From Apostichopus japonicus (taxonomy: Eukaryota > Echinodermata > Holothuroidea > Aspidochirotida > Stichopodidae), in NCBI RefSeq assembly GCF_037975245.1, contig NC_092574.1, positions 25,127,213 through 25,191,212 on the forward strand: a stretch of DNA of 64,000 nucleotides. The letters are read 5' to 3'. Every line of letters starts with the position of its first letter. The stretch's first letter is position 1. A program made the position numbers and the translations under genes. Below the pieces are notes generated by a model. It was not told the DNA's origin and did not search any database. It saw nothing but the letters and a program-made list of their open reading frames with translations. Below, one piece after another: positions 1 to 11,798 of this stretch.

Positions 1-575
1 CAATAATGGTATCTTGTTTCAGTCCTAAAAAGGAATAAAATAGTGCAAAATGACAGTTGTCTTTTAGCTCTTTGTTGTACTGATTACGAGACCTCTCATG
101 CAAAGTTTTTGTATTCTTATAAAACTTCCTCAAATGCTGCAAATTTAAGGAACCAAGTATAAACTTGCCAACTAAATCATGTTACAATACAAGGATAGCT
201 AATATCTTTTACATTCCTTTAGCCTTTCAACATCCTCTTCACAGCTATAACATTTTACCAGCATATTGAAGCATAAATGTTGTGATATTCAAGTTTATTC
301 TAACATGTAGGCTACCCACACTACTTTAATAGCCAATATTGTATTTACTATTAAACCTTTGTGATCAGTTTTACTAATTTTCACATTTCATTCATTTATT
401 TATTTATTTGTTTTCTCACAAAATTCAGGTGATAATTATACATATAAAATACCAAAAATACAAAGAGTTGTGAAAAAGCCTTTATGGCTAAACGAGTAGC
501 GCACTCCCTATACTGTACAATGAAAATATACAAAAATGTATGTCTCGAAACAAGAAACAAACAAAAAAGGAAGGG
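1..575. other. AT-rich flank, nothing recognised
   Basis: I see no exon-like frame with splice sites, no recognisable repeat domain and no RNA gene here. Short tracts such as (ATTT)n near 390-410 are simple sequence. The 63-codon minus-strand frame at 396-587 is Phe/Leu-rich low-complexity translation of A/T tracts and is not supported as a gene. Confidence 0.5.
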
Positions 576-580
576 AAAAA

Positions 581-1405
581 ATGTCATATATCTGGCTGTA
601 AAAATCAGAGATGAACAAATGAGGGGTCAATTCAGGTGTTTCCGGGGTCACTGAAACAGATGATGATCATGGCATGTTGCTTGAGTAACCCACTTCCAAG
701 ATGGCGGCCAAAATCCAAGATGGCCGCCAGAAAAAAACGAAATGTCATATATCTGGCTGTAAAAATCGGAGATGAACAAATGAGGGGTCAATTAAGGTGT
801 TTCCGAGCTCACTGAAACAGATGATGGTCATGGTATGTTGCTTGGGCCACCCACTTCCAAGATGGCGGCCAGAATCCAAGATGGCCCCCTGGAAAAAAAG
901 GAAATTTCATATATATTCAATCTCCAGACCCCCTGTGCCCTTTTCTGATCGGGACCATCAAACCTTCCGTCCTCAAACGTGTAAATGAAACCGGGCTAGC
1001 ACCCTGACTATATGTTATGGCTGGTATTCTAATTGTGTCGCTTTGGTTGAGGAAGCCACTTAGGACTTATTGGGGAACTTTGAGGTGTGGATAGACACTG
1101 TCGCAAACCCGTTATTATATGGGAGTTACGAGTGTCATGTAGGACTGATTACATTGAGTCAACTATATAATAGGGTAACTTGAGGGAAAACAGACCAGAT
1201 GTGAATACTGACTCATTGAGAGATTTTGTAGGATTGTGCACCCTTCATAAACACAACGTCAATTGTGCGAACAACACACGCTAAGCAGGTCACTAGGCAT
1301 CTGGGGCATTTAACTCGTTCTTTTCGAACCTGTACCCCAGGGCTTCTGTTAGCGAGGATCTCCAGGAAGACTTGTTGTCTGGTATAGACAAGCCCATCCC
1401 CCCCC
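581..1405 (+). repeat. Left inverted arm of foldback element
   Basis: Matches the reverse complement of 3135-3968. It contains 161-bp tandem units starting at 581, 742 and 903 (recognisable by ATGTCATATATCTGGC or its variant), followed by about 450 bp of non-tandem sequence and a C homopolymer at the inner edge. Each complete unit carries CCAAGATGGCGGCC and CCAAGATGG again. Confidence 0.85.
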
Positions 1406-1562
1406 CCCCTATAGTAAAACGATAGCTTGGGTTCGAATCTCTCCGTTGGTGAGCTCTGGACAGCGGTAGCAGCGATGAAGAAGGGAAAGTCCCCGGTCCT
1501 GATGGCCTCCCTGCTGAGTTATATAGGACTTCTGGGAGGTTCTCGGTGGGGACTTTAGAGAC

Positions 1563-2995
1563 GTGTTCTCTACTGCTTTCCAGTTGAATTACATGAGCCA
1601 AACACAGAGGGCTGGAAATATTGTTCTCCTCCCAAAGTCGGGAGACCCTTTGGACCCTAATAGGCGTACAATAACGCTGTTAAATCTGGACTACAAAATC
1701 CTGGCCAAAGCATTAGGAAATCGCTTAGCGAATGTGATGCCGGATATTGTAGGTCCTCTCCAGACTTATGCTGTGCGAGTCCTTCGGATTGAACTCAGTG
1801 TTTATTCGTTGGTTCTCGTTACTATATAAGGACGTCACGAGCATGGTCACTGTTAACGGATTTACTTCTGGTCCCTCCCCGGTTCGAAGGGGAGTCCGTC
1901 AGGGTTGTCCCCTCTCCCCGTTGTTGTATATTCTCTTCAGCGAAACGCTCAGTACCTCGCTGGACAGATGCTTGGGGTTTCGACCTATCAATGTACCGGG
2001 TGGGGCTAGAGTTAAATGCGTGCAATATGCCGATGACGTCACTTGTATTGTGTCGGACCTCGTCTCCTTCAAGCCTTTATCGAAGGTTTTGGCCACCTTC
2101 TAAGAGGCTATGGTGCCAGACTTAACAAGTCCAAGACCAAAGGGCTGCATTCAGGAGGTTGGCGTGGCCAATCCCTCCCGTTCGATGCTACTTGGTCAGA
2201 TGTCATGATCAGGGTAATCGGCATCTGGCTAGGTTATGGTGCCCCAGAGGCCACCACTTAGGCAGAGAAGGCTGATCAGGTGGAGGCAAGGCTCGACACA
2301 TTCAATCGGAGGTGACTCTCCCTCCATGGGAAGGTTACAGTTGTCAATCGTTTTATTTTTTCCTCTCCTTCGGTATCCTGGTACGGTGATCGCTGCACCA
2401 GGTTATTCCTTGGTACGATTGGAGAGGGTCATTTTTTATTTCATATACGTGCAAACCAAACCTTCTCAAAAGGACCGTTCTGTTAAAGACCCCCTTGAGC
2501 GGGTGGGCATGGTTTGGTCCACCTACCATCTTAACTGCGCTTTCTCCTTTTGAAAGGTTTTTTCGTTGCGTTTGAGAATCCCTCGTTTGCCTTTTTTGGT
2601 TCTGGGGTGGTTTTCTTTTTCGCCACTACTGGCCCGGATCCTTTTCCAATAACCGGCCAAAGGCGACACGCTCTTCGGGGTGTATACTCAGATTGGTGAC
2701 TCACTTTGTAGAATCAAAGAGGAGGGTGGTCCAGATGTTCTGCTTAACGTGGCCCACTCGGCTTGCCAAACCGCCATCTCTCCAGATGTGTGGTGTTCTG
2801 TGTTGTAAGTCACTAGATAGCCGTCTCCGGGACTTCGCGAGGAGGATTGCACATGGGGTCCTCATCACTAACCATTTTCGCCTAGTCAGGTGGCGATTAG
2901 GTTATGGGATTTGTCCCTGTGTGGGCTGTAAAGCCATTAGGACTATGCAACACCTTTTGCTGGAGTGTCCCTTTGTCCGGTTGGTGTCGGAATAA
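1563..2995 (+). pseudogene. Broken Tx1/L1-like LINE reverse transcriptase
   Basis: This is a remnant of a non-LTR retrotransposon ORF2. The N-terminal RT part lies in one frame (about 1600-1780) with the LLPKSGDP and LLNLDYKILAKALGNRL blocks typical of L1/Tx1-type enzymes. The palm continues in another frame from about 1770, with VNGFTSGP and GVRQGCPLSPLLYILF. The catalytic YADD sits at 2026-2037. A third frame (about 2096-2260) has an LNKSKTKGL block. A C-terminal zinc-finger-like Cys/His block (zf-RVT type, Cys-rich with HLLLEC) is at about 2910-2980. The segment between the first two frames lacks the stretch that should carry the first catalytic aspartate (motif A), so this copy is deleted as well as frameshifted. 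No endonuclease domain is visible. It lies between the inverted arms of the foldback element. Confidence 0.85.
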
Positions 2996-3134
2996 TGGTT
3001 TCACGCCTTCATTATTGGTGTTATTGGTTGTTATTGTTGTTGTTTTGGTTATTAGTGTTATTGGTTGACCTCAGATGACTAGTGACCCGACTTAGCGTGT
3101 GTTGTTCGCAGAATTGATATGTGTTTATGAAGGG

Positions 3135-4012
3135 GGGGGGGGGGGGCTTGTCTATACCAGACAACAAGTCTTCCTGGAGATCCTCCCTAATAGCAGACCT
3201 GTAGTACATGTCCGAAAAGAACGACCTAAATACATCAGATGCCTAGTGACCTGACTTAGCGTGTTTTGTCCGCACAATTGACGTTATGTTTATGAAGGGT
3301 GCACAATCCTACAAAATCTCTCAATGAGTCGGTATTCACATCTGGTCTGTTTTCCCTCAAGTTACCCTATTATATAGTTGACTCAATGTAATCAGTCTTA
3401 CATGACACTCGTAACTCCCATATAATAACGGGTTTGCGACAGTGTCTATCCACGGTCGATCACACCTCAAAGTTCCCCAATAAGTCCTAAGTGGCTTCCT
3501 GAGCCAAAGTGACACAATTAGAATACCAGCCATAACATATAGTCAAGGTGCAAGCCCGGTTTCATTTACACGTTTGAGGACGGAAGGTTTAATGGTCCCG
3601 ATCAGAAAAGGGCACAGGGGGTCTGGGGATTGAATATATATGAAATTTCCTTTTTTTCAGGGGGCCATCTTGGATTCTGGCCGCCATCTTGGAAGTGGGT
3701 GGCCCAAGCAACATACCATGACCATCATCTGTTTCAGTGAGCTCAGAAACACCTTAATTGACCCCTCATTTGTTCATCTCCGATTTTTACAGCCAGATAT
3801 ATGACATTTCGTTTTTTTCTGGCGGCCATCTTGGATTTTGGCCGCCATCTTGGAAGTGGGTTACTCAAGCAACATGCCATGATCATCATCTGTTTCAGTG
3901 ACCCCGGAAACACCTGAATTGACCCCTCATTTGTTCATCTCTGATTTTTACAGCCAGATATATGACATTTCCTTTTTTTCTGGCAGCCATCTTGGATTTT
4001 GGCCGCCATCTT
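3135..4012 (-). repeat. Right inverted arm of foldback element
   Basis: Reverse-complement partner of 581-1405. It includes the same 161-bp monomers, here read as GGCCGCCATCTTGG near 3679, 3840 and 4001, plus a G homopolymer at 3131-3146 at its inner edge. It keeps one more partial monomer than the left arm. Confidence 0.85.
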
Positions 4013-7000
4013 GAAAAATCGGAACCGATAAAGTGGGTTCCACGGATAAAATCGATAGATAGGTCGAAAAGAAACTCCATGCCAAATTTGGTACTTTTGT
4101 CCGGCCTGTAACGTTAAGCCTAAAAATTGTTGCTAAGCCACCTGACTATACTGAATATATGCTAGAATGCTGGTGAGGCACAAATATATAGTTCGAGCAC
4201 TGTCATACACTTTTAAATAAAAGGTCCTTATAAATATTGGTGTAAGCATCCCTACTTGTAATCAAGTTGTGTAACAGTTAAATTATAATCAAGAACCTTG
4301 TGTTAATTGAACCTTGATAGCCATATTGTAACTTTCCCATGCATGTATGAACAATTTGAGTTCCAATGATTCTTTACAGACAGCCTTGGGAAAAAGAATG
4401 AAAAATATATATTTTTTTACTTAATGAATAGTGGTTTTCATTAAATCCAGCTGAACCTTTTCAAATATCACTTTAGAGGTCCCTACAGACAAACAGCCAA
4501 ATCATTTCATGTAACATTTGAATAAATTTAATATTCACTTGTGTCTGATTTGGTTAATTATGTGTGTGCTGTATGCATTCCCAGAAGGCTTCAATAGTGA
4601 TAAATTATGTATGAACGAGGACATTATACCTATGTCAGGGTACACTTGGCAGCCTTATATGTGGCAGAACCCTCCTTGGGCAGACATTTTCATGACAGTC
4701 GAAAAATTATAAGAGTAATTGGATTTGAATATATATGATCAAGTGTGTATTTTTCCAGTGTGTTTGAGTATACCAAGTTTGAGTATATATAAAAGTTTGA
4801 GTATATAAAAATCGAGTATATATACCAGTATAATACAGAAATCTTGCTGAAACCACAGCATGTGTATTAGCAAGTTGGCGGTTATCTTAGTACACATATA
4901 TGTTTGACAGTAGAAAAAAAAGCTTTATCATATCTCTATTATTAGGTAGAAATTAAGTCGCCACTGTACATGTGCTCACAGAGATGAACTGAAAAAATCA
5001 CTTCAAATTTTAATCCAAGAGTTGTAGTGTGCTTTTTCTATTGTCATCTCTGTATGCTTATGTGATATAATAAACTTTTAGGTGGCTACCCCCCCTCCAT
5101 TCTCCCCACCCCTTATTTTCATTCCGCAGACAGGTAGCATAGGTGAGACTATCTAGGTGATTTGATTGGCCTGTTGTCTAGGTACAGACTTTTGTTATTA
5201 AACAAAGTTGAAATAAAATTCTGTATAAATGATTAAGTTTACTTTGCTCCCTCACTTACCTGTTCTCCTCACAACCGTTAGTGTTAGTTATGACTTGGAT
5301 CCATCTTCTACTTCCAGTGGGGTTTAAATTTAAACACTAGACCTGCCCCCGTGAATGATTAATTAGACATCAAATGGTCCAGTCCCAGGCAACATTTTAC
5401 ACTTTAAATTAGGTCTAAATACATGATTGTGTTAATAACCGATGTTTCAATTTAGTGTGAGGTCGAGAGGGCATGTTGGGGGGATGGGCGATGGGCGAGG
5501 GTGGGGGGGTTGGATGTAAAACCTCACACTCCACCTCGCACTAGTCAGAGGCTATTCAACCCATATGGCTGGTCTATACCGATTATAGCAAACAGTTGGA
5601 AAATTAGGCCAGCTCCTCAGTGTATATAACCCAGAAATCAATAGGGAAATGTAATTAAACTTTCACCTTATGGTCAGTCTCAAGTAACATGTTTCATGAT
5701 ATGTAAAGGTACATTCAACCTTTTATTGTACATGTTTATTGGACAGAAAAAAGAGAACACTTTGGGAGAGATTTCTCTAGGACAATATTAAAATAGTAGC
5801 AATTATCAGGTCTGAGCTGAGAAGCATTAAATGAGCAATTTATCCAGGCATCAATTAAACAGAGTTCAGACTTCAGAGTTGATTAATTTTACTGTACCTG
5901 GAATTACACTGAATATGTCAATTTTGTTGGATAATTGTTGGCCATCTTTGAAAAGTGCACAACCATAGCCAGAGGTATTGCTCTTACCTGTCTCCACCTA
6001 AATCATGCACAGTTTTGCCACCTAACCAATTCTGCTAAAACTGATAACTTCTGAGTCACTGTTCAATTTCTCTATCGTCCAAATCTACCATTTTGATGTG
6101 TCAACATGTCCAGTATTATCTGCATGCTTTTGAAATTAGGTTTCTACTAATTTTGACATACAAATGATATTTTTATGGAATTATTCTTGAAGGAGAAAGT
6201 CAACCCTTGATATTCCCATTAATAGCCGATATATGTGTTATTTTGCCATCAGCTTTTAATCCCCCCTCCCCTCTTTCCCCTTTTCTGTGTGAACTGTCAC
6301 CTTTAGGTAATAACTGAGTGTCTCATGAAAATTCAAGAGTCTTGTACTAAAATAGATGCTACTAGATTTACAGTATATTCTGGCAAAATGTGAGATATAT
6401 GTTAGATTTCACAGGGACGTAATTATTCTTGTGACTTTTTAAGGTGACAAGTTTAAGAGAGTTTGGGGACAAATCTGACAGCAAGCCTGGTGTACTGTGA
6501 GCATACTGAATTATCGATGTAGTCAGAATATTGACATTTTGTACATTGTTCTAGGAAGTGGTATTGCCAGACATTTTGAAGCGTGATGGGTGGGGGGGGG
6601 GGATGCACATCAATTTGAGAGAAAAATTTCAATTGGGTAGTTTTGATTACAAAAATACTTATTGGACTTTAAGAGACAATTACATTTATTTCAATTCAAA
6701 TTTTGATGTATGTGCATGCTGCACTAATTTTTGTAAAGGCACATTGTTGGAACATTTAATGTCCAGTACATGAGGCAGACCAAATTTATGGAATAACATG
6801 TACTATTGAACCATTGCTCAAGTGTTTTGTATATTTAGGAGACCTAACTAAAATCAACCATATATAATTCTTTTCAAAGTTTATGTGATATTCTGTGGAT
6901 CTTTCTGATAAACAACTTTCCAAATAATATCTAAGGACAGTTTTGCACTGTTGACATTCAGAATTAAAAACCAGTGGACTGCCATTTTGTGAACGTTGTT

Positions 7001-7500
7001 AGGTATCATAGTACCACTAGTATCTTTATTATTTTGATATTTTGATAATTATTTTACTGTTATTTCTGTTTCATATATTCAATGTGAATGTTGTCACTGA
7101 AGCCAGTGCCACTATTAGTGCATTGTTATTAAAAAGAAACATCTCTAGATGTATTTACAGGATTAAACATTTTAATAATTAAGAAAACATTTAAAATCCT
7201 TTAGCAGATTTGGCTTACAAGATGATGATGTATGTTTAGACTTGATCAAGCCTTCACAGTGTTCATCTGTGAAGTAAATCTCTCAAATGTAATAGTTTTT
7301 CTTGGCAGCTGTTTGGGATAGTTACACAACACAGATATCTCTATCACAAAGATCCGTGATCTATGGTTAGGTTTGCTTATCCTTTTAAACTTTGACTGAC
7401 CTTCATGTGCAGTGAGAAATTTTGCTTCAAGAATTAGGGTTGTTTTGACATGTGACCAAATTCTAACAAGAAGTTATCTACTTATGTATGTAATTGCATA

Positions 7501-7527
7501 GGGGTGGGAGGGGGTCGGGGGGGGGGA
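7501..7527 (+). other. G-quadruplex-like tract
   Basis: Four or more G-runs of at least three, separated by one or two bases, on the + strand. Comparable G-rich strings occur at 5461-5515, 9514-9540, 14269-14310, 17769-17818, 62281-62310 and 62821-62852, all G-rich on the same (sense) strand as INF2. Confidence 0.5.
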
Positions 7528-8678
7528 CAATTTTGAATGACAGGGGAAGATAGGAGGTGAGGGGAAGGCTATGAGAATATAATATTTTGTTATATTGGAA
7601 CTCTATATAGGTAATGCCCTTCAGGTTTTACTCGACAACAATTAAAGTAAGTGGATATTTGATGGTCACCATGGTAACACAGTTGTTCGACCATGTGACT
7701 GCAGCTCAGTATACATGCGTAATTGTAGCAATTGATTTTGCTTTCAATTACAGCTTACTTTATGTAATAAATAGGATAAGGATGATGAATGCCAGATGGT
7801 CAATCTACCATTTGATGATAAGGTTACAGCACTGGATGTGTTATATTTGATGGCTATATGGTTGAGATCACATTAGGTAGACTGTAACAATCATTACTAA
7901 ACATGATGGAATCAAAAGTGGAAATTGTTCTGTAGCCTATAGATCAGAAGATGTGACATTTATCTCTAAAGTTATATATGTACATAGTCAGTGTACCTGT
8001 ATAGGGTGAGAAAACATGTTATGTTGAAACAGTGATCGTAAAATGGCATCCAGGTAATATTGAGTTATCAATACAGTATGTTGCTGAACTCACAGACATT
8101 GCATTTCAGTGCAAATTATTAATGACCAGTCCAGTCATCTGAAGGATGTCCAAATATCTATTCAATTAACCAAAATCAGCTGTGGAGGTTGTCTGGTGGA
8201 CAACTTTTTGTTTAAACATAAAATTCAGATTACATTGTATGTTGTAACTAAAAACCCCAAATAGGTAATATAATAAATTGGTATCACCCCAACAGTGGGT
8301 GTTTTAGTCACCAAACCTACACATCTCTCCTACAATGTACATATCGGTGTTCTATTCACCAACTACTGTACACATCTCTCCTACAGTGTACATACAGTAT
8401 TGGTATTTTTTATTTTACTATATTTTTTGGACGACCAAGTTTGCTGTTTGGACAAGTTTGTAACCAAAACAGCCAAAGGGCCGATTTGTCCATGGGACAA
8501 CCCCTCCCCCCCAAAAAAAACCTTAAAAAATTTGCCTTGCAATATTGTTGTGCATTTAAGTGTCCCAAAGTAACATACTGTACAACATGCTATGTCCATT
8601 AACTGTGAGCTCTGGAAGCTAAGACCCTGAATGATTTACAGATTCAGTTCCGTCTTTCCTTGGAGGAATACATAGTAG

Positions 8679-8718
8679 TACCAGGGAGTTGTTATGGTTC
8701 CATAACAACTCCCTGGTA
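8679..8718. repeat. 19-bp perfect inverted repeat (hairpin)
   Basis: Arms TACCAGGGAGTTGTTATGG (8679-8697) and its exact reverse complement (8700-8718) are separated by two bases. The pairing continues imperfectly outward (GTAG...GTAC). The loop is too small for an ordinary microRNA precursor, so it is more likely a small palindromic insertion or a recombination product. Confidence 0.85.
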
Positions 8719-9689
8719 GTACACTAATTACTTTCTATTCGTAGCTTAAAACCTTATGTGTGTCTGAAAGCACATTTTATCCATAATTTATGGACAAATA
8801 CTTCACAGGTTGGTTTTATTTATTTCATATGTGTTTTGTAACTCATGGGGTCAAGCTCGGTAGTATATTTAACCAATTTAATATCCGTAATTATCTGTGT
8901 GCCGGGTTTCTATTTTAAGAATAATCTATAAAAGTACAGAGATGGCAAGAAATCTTTAAAATTGAGGGTGTATATGTGGAAGTACAAAACTGCATCCATA
9001 TACAGTGCATGTTTTCCCACTCGTCGATTTTTCCCAGCTCTGGGGTAAAAAACCACTGAGAAGTACACATACCAGATCAAATAAATAGATCTGTGTAATT
9101 GTACACAGTAGTAATAATACTGCAGGGGCTCTGATCTGTTGCAAAGTTTGTTTGATTTTCTGGTTAATTGAGCTTTTACCTGTTGTGGGTGTATTTACAG
9201 CTCATAAAACCTGAAGTATTCATAGAATGTTGACTTTGAGTACTAATTCACAACCTGAAGGTGACTCTATAGTTCCACTACAATGTAAATGGTAGACTGG
9301 CATACTTAACAGATATTTCTATATTGTGCTACTTGCTATGGATGAGTGCATTTACTTGATACAGATCTGCATGTAGTACACTATGTACTGAGTGCATGCT
9401 TTATGTCCTACCACTGCACTGCTTACCATTGCTTTCGTAAATTTAACTCGTATTTGCCATATATAGTAGTTGACTATAAAGAAGGTAGAATGGTGGAAGT
9501 TGAAGAATGGAAATGGTGGGGAGGGGGGGGGGGAGGGGGTTGAGAATGGTGGGAAAGGGAATGGACAGGAGCTTGAGGTTTCTGGCAGCACCGGACTACT
9601 CGGGTAGATGATATTTAAGAGTTGAAAACCAAATGGTCTAAGCACTTTGGGTGGTAGAATGTGATTGGAGGTCATTGACCGACCAGGTA

Positions 9690-9835
9690 AGGTCATAGAG
9701 GGTGCACAGTATTATTAAAAGGAATTACCAGTACACTCTAGACACGGAAGAACGTGTGTGCTGAGGTTGTGAGGAGACAGGTAAGCTTGTCACTCGTAAA
9801 TGTTCAAACCTGGTAAAGTTTGGAATTTGTGGGTA
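9690..9835 (+). repeat. Interspersed repeat, copy 1 (GAGACAGGTAAG family)
   Basis: Aligns collinearly with 36176-36303 over about 130 bp, including 'ACACGGAAGAACG / GCACGGTAGAACG', 'GGTTGTGAGGAGACAGG' and 'GTAAGCTTGTCACT'. The core 12-mer GAGACAGGTAAG (9774-9785) also recurs elsewhere in the window. The core looks like a consensus 5' splice site, but no coding frame leads into it. Confidence 0.75.
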
Positions 9836-10449
9836 AGAACTTCCCTGGTAGTTTGAGGTGAATAAAAGTAAAGGTGAAACTGGCCCTTGCATCATTTCAT
9901 GGGTTAAACTTTTACAATTAAAATTAAAAAAGCTGAGCTCTGCTATCAGTACAATAATTTAGCATGCTGCTCAATATAAAGGTTGAGTCATTTGGTTAAA
10001 ATGTTACAATGATTAAGAGGTTCATAATTGAAATTTTTGGTAGTATAGCCACTTTTGGATGCTGAATATCGTCAAGTTATATAGAGATAGTTTAAGGTCA
10101 TTATGCTTGAAAGAAAAGCAAATTTATGTGCTTGTTCCCCTGTAATGAAACTTAATTTCCTCAAAGTTATCCAGGTAATGCCTTAGTTGAGTATGGAGCC
10201 ATTCGGGGTGTCGAGAAAGTTTAGGCTCAGGTCCAACTTACTGCCCATTTTGGGTCATAATTTGCTCATATGGTTTGAATAAGTGCTAATTAATTTGCAT
10301 GTTAGCTGTTACTTTTTTGTAAGAGATGGAACTTTGTTTTATTATAAATCTTCCCCTTTCCATCCATTTCTTCAACAAAATCAAAATCTTCTATAAAATT
10401 TTATTTCACTTTTCTGTCATGTTAGTTGTAAAATTTACACAATGTAGAG

Positions 10450-10922
10450 CAGGGTTTCACTAACTTTATCCTCCCACGAACCCCCTGTGGATGTCAAAGT
10501 TGTCCACCAACCCCCAACTTTTCGAGACACAATCTGAGTCATTATTATACTATAATATGCATAACAGTGCTTCGTAAAAGATCAAGTTCATAGTGTAATA
10601 TTTTAATGAAAAAAACAAGAGATGAACAAATATTTATTTGAAAACTTCAAGATCATATCAGCTCTTTATCTTCACGACGTACTGTCATGTGTACACCAAC
10701 TTCACCAAAGTCATGCAGTCTGTGTCTGTTTCATAATTCAGTTATATCTCACATGCAGGGTACGGTACTACTATGCGTATAGAACGCGAAAAGAGGTTGG
10801 CGATAGGTACACATTACTATGATCAGATTTTAGTGCAACAAAAAGTACTCTAGTTTTGACTTTCAGATACATCTCACAAACCCCCTGGGATGGACTCACA
10901 CACCCCAGTTAGGGAACCCCTG
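10450..10922. mobile_element. hAT-type non-autonomous DNA transposon (MITE)
   Basis: A 473-bp element begins with CAGGGTTTCACTAACTTT and ends with the reverse complement of CAGGGGTTCCCTAACTGG, the short imperfect terminal inverted repeats expected of hAT elements. It is flanked by an exact 8-bp direct repeat ATGTAGAG (10442-10449 and 10923-10930), the target-site duplication length diagnostic of hAT transposases. Sub-terminal 'ACCCCCTG' blocks occur near both ends. No transposase frame is present, so it must have been mobilised in trans. The 66-codon frame inside it is not a gene. Confidence 0.9.
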
Positions 10923-11798
10923 ATGTAGAGTATTTTATGTATTAAAATTCCTCTGCTATTTTGTCTTTGCCTTAATTTCTTCACAGTTCTCACAGATAGT
11001 TTGCTTCCTGAGTAACTAATAACAACGGCTGTAGATGACAACATAGGATGAGTAGGCTGGACATCCTTGTTTAAATAACTTTTCCAATCCTTCCAAATTG
11101 AGAAGCACTTGAGCTTGTAAGGAGCATCCTGCTTTCTCAGGGAAATCTTCTTGCTGGTCAAAGAAGTTAGGTACAGTATTTAATTTGCCTATCATACAAT
11201 AAATCACAACTAACAATGTTATCATTTAAAGCTTATAATAGGATACTATACCCATAACATACGTGGTACATATAGCTTAACCTCCTCTCATGATTCTTGA
11301 TTCAGGTGTTACATATATGCCATAAAATATGTGGTTTGTGGGTGCATGAAATTGAAGGGTCACCAGTGTGTACTTAGCATCAATTATGGGAGGGGTTAAG
11401 TTTATACTCCAAGTTAACTTCATATACCAGACAATAAACCTTTGGAACTTTCATACTTCCCTCCTCTCTTACCTGTCTACACTCTACATGTGCACTCAAA
11501 TCAACCTAGCTTACTAACGTTGTTAACATTGTATCACTGCGCCCCCCTCCCCCCACCACACCCACTGACCTACTTCAGGGGTCAATGTCCACTTACTCCT
11601 CCTTCCAGATCTACAGTACCTCTTGCAAGTCTTGCAAATGATTGCAGGGTAATTTTCACTCCTGTGGAATCTCATTGGTTTTAAAGTTTTGGTGAAGTTT
11701 CTGAAGTCAGCAAGGACCTGATTTCAAGATAAACATCACCTGTATCAATCACTAAGTATCCTGTTAATCTGTTGCATGTTTTGGGGATAATCTCATAG
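10923..11798. other. Non-coding spacer with possible micro-exon
   Basis: Mostly AT-rich sequence with one minus-orientation copy of the dispersed repeat core at 11468-11479 (one mismatch). A 40-base segment at 11609-11648 follows a pyrimidine-rich AG and precedes GTAATT. It reads LQYLLQVLQMIA in one frame, but its phase does not join the exon at 11799, so it is not called as coding. Confidence 0.4.

Larger units (their letters stand above)
575..4012. mobile_element. Foldback element with ~0.8-kb inverted arms around a LINE RT remnant
   Basis: Two long inverted arms can be read directly. The left arm is about 581-1405 and the right arm about 3135-3968, each near-identical to the reverse complement of the other apart from scattered substitutions and about 10 bp of indels. 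Anchors: 581 pairs with 3968, and 1371 pairs with 3168. Each arm ends internally in a C or G homopolymer (about 1398-1410 and 3131-3146). The outer part of each arm is made of 161-bp tandem monomers. The 1.7-kb centre carries a frame-broken non-LTR reverse transcriptase. The right side extends about 45 bp further into a third partial monomer, while the left outer end gives way to A-rich sequence, so one edge looks truncated. No target-site duplication was identified. It could be a foldback DNA transposon that captured a LINE, or a LINE copy whose 5' monomer region was duplicated in inverted orientation. Confidence 0.8.
4013..10449. other. Upstream non-coding region, no supported gene
   Basis: About 6.4 kb without a convincing exon. 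It contains scattered homopolymer and G-rich tracts (5461-5515, 6588-6601, 7501-7527, 9514-9540), two minus-orientation copies of the GAGACAGGTAAG repeat (5255, 5983), one plus copy (9774), a perfect hairpin (8679-8718) and a short direct duplication near 8316-8390 (CACATCTCTCCTACA twice). A 12-codon splice-bounded frame at about 6555-6591 is too short to call. The longer open frames here are low-complexity or lack splice sites. Confidence 0.5.

Noticed and set aside
1426-1456. GGTTCGAATCTC resembling a tRNA/SINE B box
   Set aside because: No A box at a suitable distance upstream (a C homopolymer lies there), so a tRNA or SINE is not supported.
6555-6591. Short splice-bounded frame (EVVLPDILKRDG)
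   Set aside because: Only 12 codons between CTAG and GTGGGG, and the donor is inside a G homopolymer; indistinguishable from chance.
8679-8718. MicroRNA precursor reading of the 19-bp hairpin
   Set aside because: A 2-base loop and 19-bp stem are not a viable Drosha/Dicer substrate.
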